Of a stretch of DNA of 48,515 bases, positions 33,537 through 41,356 are shown in pieces. The stretch is from contig JBPCNZ010000159.1 in assembly GCA_051000755.1 (NCBI GenBank), positions 1 through 48,515 of the forward strand, written 5' to 3'. The position numbers were made by a program, and so were the translations under genes. The stretch's first letter is position 1. Every line of letters begins with the position of its first letter. This DNA comes from JALZAH01 sp051000755. GTDB taxonomy: Bacteria; Actinomycetota; Acidimicrobiia; Acidimicrobiales; Palsa-688. The notes beneath the pieces are model-generated. The model saw nothing but the letters and a program-made list of their open reading frames with translations, had not been told where the DNA came from and did not search any database.

Positions 33537-34306
33537 CGAGCCAGACCGCTGCGGACCAGGTGGAGCCCTTCGAGGCCGGGAAGGCGGTCCACGTGGCGGT
33601 CGATGCGGTCCGCCACCCGCTGCCCCTCAGGGTCGGAGAACAGGTGGCCGACCAGGAAGCGGATCTCGGCGTCGGGGCGAACGTTGTGGCCCACCGGCCG
33701 CCAATACCGGCGCAGAGCGAGCCTGGTGACGGCCTGGGATGCCCGGGAGCGGGCCAGGCGCTTCCCGCCCTCGCTGGCATAGAAGTCGATGTGGCGGCCC
33801 TCCTGGCGCATGATCCGCTTCAGCAGCTCGGTCAGGACCGGGTTGCCTGCCTTGCGGGCCAGGAGCCCGTAGCCGGCCTGGGTGGTCCACTCGTTGATCG
33901 CGCCCCACACCATGTGGATGGCCACCATGTCGGGAACGAGGGCGGACCCGAGGAGGAACGACAAGGGGCGGAATCGGTCGAAGCGGTTCAGCTGGCGGCG
34001 CACGTTGGCGATCCGTGATCGTCCCGCCGGCTGACCATGGGCGGCGAGGACGTGGCCGATCGCTTCGCCGTGCCAGTGCTCCTCGTAGTTCCACAGGGTC
34101 AGGAAGGTGGTGATCTCAGGATCCTGATGGGCATCGGTGACGAGGACGTCCCGCAGGTAGCACACGGTGTGGTTCTCGATGTCGTGCATGTACTGCAGGC
34201 ACCGCAGGGTCTCGGTGTCGAGAGGCTCGTCCCGGAAACCGTCGTCCAAGCCTCCAAGCTCCAGGCGCCCTCCGACTCGCATGTACGTGTCGATGTCGAA
34301 GTCCAC
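33524..34306 (-). CDS. Ferritin-like di-iron family protein
   Basis: 260 aa from GTG 34306; a start at 34357 is possible. The metal motifs match a ferritin-like four-helix fold: YMHDIENHTVCYLRDVL with Glu/His, NYEEHWHGEAIGHVL (ExxH-type), then GRHIDFY near residue 200 following MRQE. The pattern fits the acyl-ACP-desaturase-like or unnamed ferritin-like superfamily more than ferritin storage proteins. Substrate and metal are unproven. It is divergent from the decapeptide-repeat gene across a 77-bp gap, so the two may share regulation. Confidence 0.75.
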   Translation of the reverse strand: MDFDIDTYMRVGGRLELGGLDDGFRDEPLDTETLRCLQYMHDIENHTVCYLRDVLVTDAHQDPEITTFLTLWNYEEHWHGEAIGHVLAAHGQPAGRSRIANVRRQLNRFDRFRPLSFLLGSALVPDMVAIHMVWGAINEWTTQAGYGLLARKAGNPVLTELLKRIMRQEGRHIDFYASEGGKRLARSRASQAVTRLALRRYWRPVGHNVRPDAEIRFLVGHLFSDPEGQRVADRIDRHVDRLPGLEGLHLVRSGLARYAS

Positions 34307-34383
34307 AACCGATGTACGGAGTTGCCCGCCGGCGCAGATGGGCTTTCCTGGAGGCATACTGGCTGCCGACCGGAGGGGATGCC

Positions 34384-34878
34384 GTGAGGAACCTGGGCGA
34401 AGAGCTCAACGCCAACGTTCAGGCCCTGCTGGGGCTGCCCGCTGTCGTGCCGTCCCTGCAGCGCCTCGGTGAGGCCGTGCCCGCCATCGAGCGCATCGCC
34501 GGATTCGACGAGACCCTGGCGGACATCGCCGGCATCGTTCCCACCCTCGAGCACCTCGCAGAGCTGGGAGCGACGCTCGAGGCGTTGGCCAAGTTGAGCG
34601 AGACCCTCGAATCCCTGGCCCGGGTGGCGCCCGCCCTCGAGCAGCTGGCCGGACTCGGATCGACCCTCGAGGGGCTGGTCAAGGTCATCGGACCCATCAG
34701 CCACCTCTCGACCCTGGTGCCGACCCTGGAGTCACTCGACGGCAGCATCAAGAGCCTGGAGGGCACCATCGGCACCCTGTCGGGCACGCTCGCTCCTCTC
34801 CAGGGGACCACCGAGCGCGTCGGACGGATGGTCGAGCGCCTCGGGACCCGCCGAGGCGTCAAGACCCAGGACCCCTAG
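34384..34878 (+). CDS. Decapeptide-repeat helical protein, unknown
   Basis: 164 aa from GTG 34384 (GGAGGGG upstream). Between about residues 20 and 145 the protein is built of 10-residue units with a consensus such as TLE-x-LA-x-(L/V)-x-x, for example TLEHLAELGA, TLEALAKLSE, TLESLARVAP, ALEQLAGLGS and TLEGLVKVIG in direct succession. Around 11 units can be counted; leucine recurs every 10 positions, not 7, so this is not a plain heptad coiled coil. Low complexity, no Cys, no membrane span. Function unknown. The tail overlaps the convergent dehydrogenase by 20 bp. Confidence 0.75.
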   Translation: MRNLGEELNANVQALLGLPAVVPSLQRLGEAVPAIERIAGFDETLADIAGIVPTLEHLAELGATLEALAKLSETLESLARVAPALEQLAGLGSTLEGLVKVIGPISHLSTLVPTLESLDGSIKSLEGTIGTLSGTLAPLQGTTERVGRMVERLGTRRGVKTQDP

Positions 34879-35836
34879 TCACCTCGTTGCGCAGCGGTTG
34901 GTGGGCCCGGTAGCGGCGCAGGTTGTCGATGAACAGCTCGGCCGCCCGCTCGTAACGACCGGTCCCGCCGGCGGCGTTGTGGGCGGTGACGGTGACGCGC
35001 GGGTGGTCCCAGAAGGGATGGTCGGCGGGGAGGGGCTCGACGTCGAACACGTCGAGGACGGCGCCTCCCAAGCCGCCGGCGTCGAGGGCGCCGAGCAGGG
35101 CCACCTCGTCCACCAGGGAGCCACGCCCGACGTTGATGAGCAGGGCGCCGCCCTTCATGGCCGCCAGGAAGGCGGCGTCCACCAGCCGGTGGGTCGCCGG
35201 GGTGGCCGGCGCGCAGAGGACCACCACGTCGGCCGAAGGCAGGATGTCGGCGATGGCTCCGGGAGCGATCATCTGATCGACGGGCTCGTTGCCTGAGGGG
35301 TGTTGGCGAACGCCCACGACCCGCGCTCCTAACGCCCGTGCCCGGGAGGAGACCTCGGTGCCGATCGACCCCAGACCGATCACCAGCCAGCTGGTGGCCG
35401 ACATCTCAGTGAAGTCGTGGCGGCGCCAGGCCCGCTCCTGCTCGGCGTGGCGCCACTCCTGGGCCTGCTGGGCGTGATCGAGCGCGGCCCGAAGGACATA
35501 TTCGACGATGGGGATGCTGTTGACGTGGGCGTTGGTGACCGCCACCCCCCGGGCCAGGAGGGTGGCGAAGAGGGGGTCGTCGACTCCGGCGGCAGGGGAC
35601 TGCAACCAGCGGACGGTGGTGGAGCCGGCGACGAAGGCGAAGAAGGCCCGGATGGGAGCTCCCTCGGCGAAGAGGTCGGCGGTGGCCCAGATCACCTCCA
35701 CTCCGGCGTCCGCCCATGAGACCTCGGGCCGGAGCGATCCATCGGCCGTCATCGCCACCAACTCGATGTCGGCGGCCACCGCGGCGACGGCTTCCCCGAA
35801 GCGATCGCGGGTCGTCTCGGTCACCAGAACTCGCAT
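34859..35836 (-). CDS. D-isomer-specific 2-hydroxyacid dehydrogenase family
   Basis: 325 aa from ATG 35836. The NAD-binding motif is SWLVIGLGSIGTEVSSRA (GxGxxG, residues about 150-165). The catalytic Arg lies in NVGRGSLVDEVALL, Glu in VFDVEPLPADHP and His in VTVTAHNAAG. The family reduces or oxidises 2-hydroxy acids such as glyoxylate, hydroxypyruvate or phosphoglycerate. The substrate cannot be told. It is divergent from trpB2 with only 25 bp between the starts, so regulatory elements must overlap. Confidence 0.92.
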   Translation of the reverse strand: MRVLVTETTRDRFGEAVAAVAADIELVAMTADGSLRPEVSWADAGVEVIWATADLFAEGAPIRAFFAFVAGSTTVRWLQSPAAGVDDPLFATLLARGVAVTNAHVNSIPIVEYVLRAALDHAQQAQEWRHAEQERAWRRHDFTEMSATSWLVIGLGSIGTEVSSRARALGARVVGVRQHPSGNEPVDQMIAPGAIADILPSADVVVLCAPATPATHRLVDAAFLAAMKGGALLINVGRGSLVDEVALLGALDAGGLGGAVLDVFDVEPLPADHPFWDHPRVTVTAHNAAGGTGRYERAAELFIDNLRRYRAHQPLRNEVTRGPGS

Positions 35837-35861
35837 GGGGCCGGACGTTAGATTGATTCCC

Positions 35862-37226
35862 ATGAACGCTCGCACCAAGTATCTCCTCGACGAGGACGAG
35901 CTGCCGACACAGTGGTACAACATCGTTCCCGACCTTCCCTCACCCCCGCCCCCGCCGCTGCACCCCGGTACGGGGGACCCGATCGGTCCCGAGGATCTGG
36001 CTCCCCTGTTCCCCATGGCCTTGATCGGCCAGGAGGTGAGCGCCGAGCGCGACATCGACATCCCCGAAGAGGTCCGGGACGTGTACCGGCTGTGGCGGCC
36101 GTCGCCCCTGTACCGGGCCCGGCGCCTCGAGCGGGATCTGGGGACGCCGGCCCACATCTACTACAAGTACGAGGGCGTGAGCCCGGCCGGGTCGCACAAG
36201 CCCAACACCGCTGTCCCCCAGGCGTATTACAACGCCGCCGAGGGGGTCACCAAGCTGACCACGGAGACGGGCGCCGGCCAGTGGGGGAGCGCGCTGGCGT
36301 TCGCTGCGACCCTGTTCGGCCTGGAGTGCGAGGTGTGGCAGGTGCGGGCCTCCTATGACCAGAAGCCCTACCGGAAGTTGATGATGGAGACCTTCGGGGC
36401 CTCGGTCCACCCCAGCCCCTCGGACCTGACCCAGTCCGGGCGGGCGGTGCTGGCCGAGCACCCCGACTCACCGGGCAGCCTGGGTATCGCCATCAGCGAA
36501 GCGGTGGAGATGGCCGCCGCCGACCCGGACACCCGCTACGCCCTCGGCAGCGTGCTCAACCACGTGCTGTTGCACCAGACGGTCATCGGCTCCGAAGCCA
36601 TCAAACAGATGGCCCTGGCCGGCGAGACGCCCGATCTCATCGTCGGCTGCACCGGAGGCGGGTCCAACTTCGCCGGTCTGGCCTTCCCCTTCCTGCGCGA
36701 GAAGCTGGCCGGTCGGATCGACCCGAAGATCCTGGCCGTGGAGCCGGCGGCCTGCCCGTCGTTGACCAGGGGCGTCTACGCCTACGACTTCGGCGACACG
36801 GCGGGGCTGACGCCGCTGATGAAGATGCACACCCTGGGCCACAACTTCATCCCCGATCCCATCCACGCCGGCGGCCTGCGCTACCACGGCATGTCCCCGT
36901 TGCTGTCGCACATCTACGAGCTGGGCCTCATCGACGCGGTGGCCAAGCCCCAGTCGGCCTGCTTCGCGGCCGGCGTGCGCTTCGCCCGGACCGAGGGCAT
37001 CATTCCCGCCCCCGAGCCCACCCACGCCCTGGCCGCCACCATCGAGGAGGCGCTGCGCTGCAAGGAGACCGGCGATGAGAAGGTCATCCTCACCGCCCTG
37101 TGCGGCCACGCCCACCTCGACCTTCCGGCCTACGGCCGCTACCTGGCCGGCGAGGTCGTCGACCGGGACCTGAGCGACGAGGCCCTGGTTGCGGCGGTCG
37201 CCGATCTCCCGGTACCCACAGGATGA
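35862..37226 (+). CDS. trpB2: TrpB2-type tryptophan synthase beta-like protein
   Basis: 454 aa, longer than TrpB1 as is normal for TrpB2. The PLP Lys is K113 in GVSPAGSHKPNTAVPQ; GCTGGGSNFAGLAFPF binds the PLP phosphate; the N-terminal block PLYRARRLERDLG and SVLNHVLLHQTVIG are TrpB2 marks. It can condense serine and indole to tryptophan; TrpB2 is often found without trpA. No other trp gene is seen, which suggests indole salvage or a different role. ATG 35862 is 1 bp from a good alignment with the family start. Confidence 0.93.
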   Translation: MNARTKYLLDEDELPTQWYNIVPDLPSPPPPPLHPGTGDPIGPEDLAPLFPMALIGQEVSAERDIDIPEEVRDVYRLWRPSPLYRARRLERDLGTPAHIYYKYEGVSPAGSHKPNTAVPQAYYNAAEGVTKLTTETGAGQWGSALAFAATLFGLECEVWQVRASYDQKPYRKLMMETFGASVHPSPSDLTQSGRAVLAEHPDSPGSLGIAISEAVEMAAADPDTRYALGSVLNHVLLHQTVIGSEAIKQMALAGETPDLIVGCTGGGSNFAGLAFPFLREKLAGRIDPKILAVEPAACPSLTRGVYAYDFGDTAGLTPLMKMHTLGHNFIPDPIHAGGLRYHGMSPLLSHIYELGLIDAVAKPQSACFAAGVRFARTEGIIPAPEPTHALAATIEEALRCKETGDEKVILTALCGHAHLDLPAYGRYLAGEVVDRDLSDEALVAAVADLPVPTG

Positions 37227-37240
37227 TGAAGGAGGAGCAC

Positions 37241-37333
37241 ATGGATTGGAAGCTCGAACTGGTGGCCATTCCCATCTCGGTCGTGGACCGGGCCAAGGAC
37301 GGATGGGCCGTACAGGAGGTGCCCGCCCGGTAG
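37241..37333 (+). pseudogene. Truncated glyoxalase/VOC N-terminus
   Basis: A 30-codon frame starts at ATG 37241 behind a strong AAGGAGG (37229-37235). It reads MDWKLELVAIPISVVDRAK, which matches the first beta strand and helix start of VOC (glyoxalase/bleomycin-resistance) proteins, where S(D)VDRAKAFY is usual. After DRAK it diverges and stops. Full VOC proteins need 120 or more residues, so this is a relic, 14 bp after trpB2. Confidence 0.6.
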
Positions 37334-37396
37334 CATGGGTGCAGCTCAATTTGGGTGAAAGTACCCCGTCTCTACGGGGGAGGATTGGGGGTTCCG

Positions 37397-37597
37397 ATGG
37401 GAACCCAGATGGCCGCCCACAGCGCGGAGGACGGCGCCGGGACCGAGACCGAGGTGCCCGTTGCGCCTCGGCGCTGCGGTCGCTGCCAGCGTCCGTTCGA
37501 GGACGACACCGCCTCGCCGGTCCAGACGGACTGGGCCCTGTGCCCGGCCTGCGAGGAGATCCTGCTTCCGGGTCGCCAGGGCTCGGGACCAAGGTGA
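37397..37597 (+). CDS. Small zinc-ribbon protein
   Basis: 66 aa from ATG 37397; GTG 37355 would add 14 residues. The first half is acidic and disordered, the second has CGRCQRPFEDD and CPACEE: two CxxC pairs 22 residues apart that should bind one zinc. No catalytic domain. Likely a small adaptor or DNA/RNA-binding peptide; function unknown. It may be separate from the CMD unit because two inverted repeats follow it. Confidence 0.6.
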   Translation: MGTQMAAHSAEDGAGTETEVPVAPRRCGRCQRPFEDDTASPVQTDWALCPACEEILLPGRQGSGPR

Positions 37598-37670
37598 CCT
37601 GAGCCGCCGGTTGAGGCTCAGGCCGTCGCCGGTTCGGGGGCCGGCCCGAGGATGCGCCCGAGGGCGGCGA

Positions 37671-37689
37671 CGTGATCGCGACGATCACG
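37671..37689. promoter_or_regulatory. Perfect palindrome upstream of CMD promoter
   Basis: CGTGATCG (37671-37678), a 3-bp spacer (CGA) and CGATCACG (37682-37689) form a perfect inverted repeat. It lies 15 bp upstream of the -35-like TGTCACA of the CMD gene, a place suited to an activator or repressor. It could also be the end of the zinc-ribbon transcript, though no T-run follows. Confidence 0.6.
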
Positions 37690-37703
37690 CCGGACTCGGT
37701 CTC

Positions 37704-37730
37704 TGTCACAGGGACCGAGGCTGGTTCGTC
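37704..37730 (+). promoter_or_regulatory. ECF41-type sigma promoter
   Basis: TGTCACA at 37704-37710, 16 bp, then CGTC at 37727-37730. These two boxes and this spacing are the reported ECF41 promoter motif. The start codon of the CMD gene follows 35 bp after the CGTC, which suits a short leader. The TGTCACA also lies within an 11-bp hairpin (37695-37705 with 37709-37719, one G-T pair). This predicts that the sigma factor encoded downstream drives its own operon. Confidence 0.78.
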
Positions 37731-37765
37731 TCTACGGTGAGATCATCGAGAGTCGGAGGTATGTG

Positions 37766-38335
37766 ATGGCCCATGTGAACCTGGTGGAGCGACCGACCGG
37801 GCTGATCGGTCGACTGACCTGGTGGTATTCGCGGCGGACGTTCGGCCAGGTCGTGGAACCGGCGCGCGCCGTTGCCCTCCACCGGGGGGTGACGATCGCC
37901 TTCGGTACCGTGGAGATGGTGGCTGCGAGGACGTGGAACCGTCTCGACCCCCATCTGGCCCATCTGGCCATTCAGGTCGCCGCGAGCGCCATCGGGTGCT
38001 CGTGGTGCATCGACTTCGGCTACTGGGAGGGGGTCGAGAAGGGCATCGACCCGATCAAGGTCCGTGACGTTCCTCGCTGGCGGGAGAGCAGCGCCTTCAG
38101 TGAGCCGGAGCGGGCGGTGCTGGAGTATGCCGAAGTGGCCTCGGCCACACCCGCCGCCGTATCCGAGGTGCTGGTCGAGCGCCTGCACCGGTTCTTCACC
38201 GACGAGGAGCTGGTGGAGCTGGCCGCCTGGGTGGCGCTGGAGAATCTTCGATCCCGGTTCAATGCCGGCCTCGGTCTGCGTAGCGAAGCGTTCTCCGATC
38301 GTTGTGCCGTCCGCCCCCTCTCCGGCCATCCCTGA
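37766..38335 (+). CDS. Carboxymuconolactone decarboxylase / AhpD-like protein
   Basis: 189 aa from ATG 37766 (CGGAGG at 37754-37759; GTG 37763 also in frame). The redox CxxC is in AASAIGCSWCIDFG, followed by the partner helix, as in AhpD and CMD proteins; many such members act as peroxidases or thiol-redox proteins rather than as decarboxylases. CMD genes are the classic neighbours of ECF41 sigma factors (the COE group: CMD, oxidoreductase, epimerase). The gene overlaps the sigma gene by 32 bp if GTG 38304 is used. Probably part of a stress response. Confidence 0.88.
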   Translation: MAHVNLVERPTGLIGRLTWWYSRRTFGQVVEPARAVALHRGVTIAFGTVEMVAARTWNRLDPHLAHLAIQVAASAIGCSWCIDFGYWEGVEKGIDPIKVRDVPRWRESSAFSEPERAVLEYAEVASATPAAVSEVLVERLHRFFTDEELVELAAWVALENLRSRFNAGLGLRSEAFSDRCAVRPLSGHP

Positions 38336-39287
38336 GGTGGCTGAGCCTGAGGTCTTCCTCGACCTGCGGCCCATGCTCTTCGGGATGGCCTACCGCATGC
38401 TCGGTAGCGCTTCTGACGCCGAGGATGTCCTCCAGGATGCGTACCTCAGGTGGCAGGGTCAGGCCGGTGAAGAGGTCCGATCGGCCCGATCGTTCCTGAC
38501 CACCATCGTCGTGCGGTTGTGCATCGATCAGCTGCGCTCGGCGAGGGTCCGCCGGACGTCCTATGTGGGCCCCTGGCTACCGGAGCCCGTGGCCACAGAA
38601 GACGATGATCCGGCGCGCGTCGCCGAGCTGGCCGATTCATTGTCGCTCGCCTTTCTCGTCCTCCTCGAGGAGCTCAGTCCCCTCGAGCGCGCTGCGTTTC
38701 TCCTGCGCGAGGTCTTCGCCTACAGCTATCCCGAGGTGGCGGCCATGCTGGGCCGGAGTGAGGGCGCCTGCCGGCAGCTGGCATCGCGGGCTCGGCGCCA
38801 GATCGGGGACCGTCGCCGTCGCTTCGACACGGATCGCCAGCAGGGAGAGCAGCTCGCGGTCCGCTTTGTAACCGCCTGTGCCGGTGGTGATCTGGATGAC
38901 CTGCTCGGCCTCCTCGCCGCCGACGTGGTGGTGTGGACCGATGGCGGCGGCAAGGCCAAAGCGGCGCCGCGACCGGTGGTGGGGGCGCCGAGGGCGGCTC
39001 GCTTCCTGATCAACGTCGCCAAGACGCTCTCGCCGAGCGGGACGGTCCGCTACGCCTCCATCAACGGCCAGGCCGGCGTGGTCATCGAGGACCACGGCGG
39101 GCCTGTCTCCGCCGTCGTGCTCGACGTGATCGAGGGCCTCATCTGTGGCGTGCGGGTCGTCTCCAATCCCGACAAGCTCGACGCGCTCACCGTAGAGAAG
39201 GAACGCCGGGGTTTCCCCCGACGAGTAGGTGCGGGCACAGCCCTCAACGGAAAATGGAAGGCGGCCGCAGGGCACCGGAGCAGATAA
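38304..39287 (+). CDS. sigJ: ECF41 group RNA polymerase sigma factor (SigJ-like)
   Basis: 327 aa from GTG 38304; GTG 38337, just after the CMD stop, is an equally good start. Sigma region 2 is PMLFGMAYRMLGSASDAEDV plus LQDAYLRW, region 4 is LSPLERAAFLLREVFAYSY plus EVAAMLGRSEGACRQLASRA. A SnoaL-like C-terminal domain of about 120 aa follows, with the ECF41 marks PWLPEPV (linker), DGGGK and NPDKL. This fused domain takes the place of an anti-sigma factor and controls activity. A matching promoter stands upstream of the CMD gene. The signal is unknown. Confidence 0.93.
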   Translation: MPSAPSPAIPEVAEPEVFLDLRPMLFGMAYRMLGSASDAEDVLQDAYLRWQGQAGEEVRSARSFLTTIVVRLCIDQLRSARVRRTSYVGPWLPEPVATEDDDPARVAELADSLSLAFLVLLEELSPLERAAFLLREVFAYSYPEVAAMLGRSEGACRQLASRARRQIGDRRRRFDTDRQQGEQLAVRFVTACAGGDLDDLLGLLAADVVVWTDGGGKAKAAPRPVVGAPRAARFLINVAKTLSPSGTVRYASINGQAGVVIEDHGGPVSAVVLDVIEGLICGVRVVSNPDKLDALTVEKERRGFPRRVGAGTALNGKWKAAAGHRSR

Positions 39288-39293
39288 TCGGCT

Positions 39294-39812
39294 ATGCCCG
39301 TCGCCACACCACTGCCCGCCACCATCCGGCCGGCCACGATGGACGACCTGGACGCCATGGTCGAGGTGCTGTGGTCCGTCGGCGCCGAGGGAAGATGGAT
39401 CGGCACGGAGGTCCCCTTCGATAGCGGCGCCCGCCGGGCCCGGATGGCCAACATGGTGGCCCGTGACGACGCCACCAGCTTCGTAGCCGACGCCCACAGA
39501 GGCGGGAAGGGAGGCGTGGTCGGCAACATCGGCGTCGTCGTGGCCGCCTACGGGGTGGCCGACATCGGCATGGCCCTGCTCGACGGCTGGCGGGGTCTGG
39601 GTCTCGGCTCGGCCCTGCTCGAAGCCGGCGTTGACTGGGCGCGGGGCGCCGGCGCCCACAAGGTCGCCCTCGAGGTGTGGCCGGACAACGCGCCCGCCCT
39701 GGCCCTCTATCGGCGGTCCGGATTCGTGGAGGAGGGTCGCAAGCGACGCCACTACCGCCGGGCCAACGGTGACCTGTGGGACGCGATCCTCATGGGTCGC
39801 CACCTGTGCTGA
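39294..39812 (+). CDS. GNAT family N-acetyltransferase
   Basis: 172 aa from ATG 39294, 6 bp after the sigma stop, so probably co-transcribed. It starts with TIRPATMDDLDAMVEV, has DGWRGLGLGSALLEAGVDWA as the acetyl-CoA binding Q/RxxGxG/A loop (RGLGLG), and ends with ALALYRRSGFVEEGRKRRHYR, the typical RimI/RimL finish. Substrate unknown. Confidence 0.9.
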   Translation: MPVATPLPATIRPATMDDLDAMVEVLWSVGAEGRWIGTEVPFDSGARRARMANMVARDDATSFVADAHRGGKGGVVGNIGVVVAAYGVADIGMALLDGWRGLGLGSALLEAGVDWARGAGAHKVALEVWPDNAPALALYRRSGFVEEGRKRRHYRRANGDLWDAILMGRHLC

Positions 39813-39825
39813 CGGCTCGTCGGAG

Positions 39826-40356
39826 CTAGCGGGTCTCGCCGACCTCTCGCCAGAACTCGACGGCGACCTCTTCGAAGCGCATCCCGTAGCGCAGGGTGGC
39901 GCGGATGTGGGCGTCCACGCCCTTCCGGGCGAGATGGGCGTCCTGTTGCTGGAAGCCCATCAGATGTCGTTGATGCACCATCTCCTGCTCCGACGCCAAG
40001 GCGACGAGGTCCTCGGGGCTGCCGAGCTGGGCGAAGAACAACTTGAGCAATCCGGGATCGCGAAGCTCGCTCGAGTCGGGGGTGGGACCCGACAACCAGT
40101 GGCGAAGCGCTCCCATCCCCTCGGCGGTGATGGAGAATCGACGCCGTCGGCGTCCGTGGGCCTCGCGGTCCTCGACCAGCAGCCCGGCGCCCGTCAGACG
40201 GGCCGGCTCGGAATACAGCTGGGCGTGGGGGAAGGACCAGAAGTTGCCGATGCTCCTGGCCACGAACGACTTGAGCTCGTAGGGCGTCGACGGGCCCCTG
40301 GATGCCAGCAACCCCAGCACGACGTAGGACGTGGGCGTGAGGTTCAGGTCAGCCAT
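39826..40356 (-). CDS. PadR family transcriptional regulator
   Basis: 176 aa from ATG 40356. The winged helix opens with LNLTPTSYVVLGLLASRGP, then STPYELKSFVARSIGNFWSF and a recognition region HAQLYSEPARLTGAGLL, all typical of PadR. The C-terminal vinculin-like dimer helices include HQRHLMGFQQQDAHLARK. It probably represses its own gene or a nearby one in response to a small molecule. It is convergent with the GNAT gene (13 bp) and divergent from the coiled-coil gene. Confidence 0.92.
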   Translation of the reverse strand: MADLNLTPTSYVVLGLLASRGPSTPYELKSFVARSIGNFWSFPHAQLYSEPARLTGAGLLVEDREAHGRRRRRFSITAEGMGALRHWLSGPTPDSSELRDPGLLKLFFAQLGSPEDLVALASEQEMVHQRHLMGFQQQDAHLARKGVDAHIRATLRYGMRFEEVAVEFWREVGETR

Positions 40357-40367
40357 CGTGGGGATAG

Positions 40368-40400
40368 TACCGTCCCTCCAAACGTATGAAGCGGACGGTA
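40368..40400. promoter_or_regulatory. Inverted repeat, candidate PadR operator
   Basis: TACCGTCC (40368-40375) and GGACGGTA (40393-40400) are perfect inverted arms 17 bp apart, only 12 bp upstream of the PadR start. This is the place where PadR proteins often bind to repress themselves. The wide spacer is longer than common PadR sites, so the assignment is tentative. Confidence 0.55.
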
Positions 40401-40473
40401 GGAGAGCTGGGATCAGGATGCGGTCCGGACCGGCTGGCAGGTTCCGGGCGGCGATCTCAGCGAAGATACGGCC

Positions 40474-41343
40474 GTGGATCTGGACGACGTGGCTGATGAG
40501 CTGTACGGGTTGACGCCCGGCGAGTTCACCTCGACCCGCACGGCGCGGGCGGCGGCGGCCCGCCAAGCCGGCAACCGGGAGCTGGCCACCGCCATCAAGG
40601 AGCTGCGCCGGCCGACGACGGGCGCGTGGCTCGCCAATCTCCTCGAACGCGAGAGACACGACGAGCTCCTGGCTCTGCTCGAGCTCGGCGAGGAGACCCG
40701 CCGAGCACACTCGAAGCTCGATGCTGAGGACCTGCGCCGGTTGTCGCGGCAGCGCCGCCAGGTCGTCGCCGCGCTCAGCCATGATGCCCGGCGCCTGGCT
40801 CGTGACATCGGCCTACCGGTGAGCGACGCCGTTGGACGCGAGCTCGAGGAAACGCTCGAGGCGGCCTTTGCCGACCCTGGCGCCAGCGAAGCGGTCCGGT
40901 CGGGTCGTCTGACGACCGCCCTCAGCTATTCCGGGCTCGGTCCGCTCGACGTGACCGCCGTCGTCGGGGGAGGAGCGGCCGTGAGGGGAGCAGCAGCCCC
41001 CAGGGGATCCGCAGCGCCTCAGGCGGCACATCGAAAGCGTCGGGAGGGGACCGCGATCCAGGCGGTGGAAGAGGCAGCCGCGGCTCTGGCTGAGGCCAGG
41101 GAGCGGGCCGGCGTACAGGAGCGCATGTTGGCGGGCGCCCGCGACCGCCTCGAGGTCTGCCGCCGTGACGTCACCGACCTCGAGCAGAGGCTGCAGGACC
41201 TGTGGGACGTGAGAGACCAGGCCGCCGATGAAGTCGGTCACGCCGAACAGGAGCATGTCGCCGCCGACGACGACCACAGGGCCGCCGCAGATCGACTGGC
41301 CCGGGCCCAGCCTGATCTCGAGGGGCAGGCGACTGAGGGTTGA
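40474..41343 (+). CDS. Conserved actinobacterial coiled-coil protein
   Basis: 289 aa from GTG 40474. Residues 1-110 form a conserved-looking helical domain (LYGLTPGEFTSTRTARAAAA, AIKELRRPTTGAWLANLL) also seen in other high-GC Gram-positives as a hypothetical protein. A disordered Ala/Gly/Arg linker follows (about 165-190), then a long coiled coil rich in Glu, Arg and Ala (VEEAAAALAEARERAGVQER...). No enzyme motif. It could be a structural or regulatory protein; function unknown. Confidence 0.8.
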   Translation: MDLDDVADELYGLTPGEFTSTRTARAAAARQAGNRELATAIKELRRPTTGAWLANLLERERHDELLALLELGEETRRAHSKLDAEDLRRLSRQRRQVVAALSHDARRLARDIGLPVSDAVGRELEETLEAAFADPGASEAVRSGRLTTALSYSGLGPLDVTAVVGGGAAVRGAAAPRGSAAPQAAHRKRREGTAIQAVEEAAAALAEARERAGVQERMLAGARDRLEVCRRDVTDLEQRLQDLWDVRDQAADEVGHAEQEHVAADDDHRAAADRLARAQPDLEGQATEG

Positions 41344-41356
41344 TGCCCCACGGCCA

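Noticed and set aside
40377..40390. Second LexA-like box near PadR (around AACGTATGAA)
   Set aside because: Only the centre resembles the consensus; the outer CGAAC/GTTCG arms are broken.
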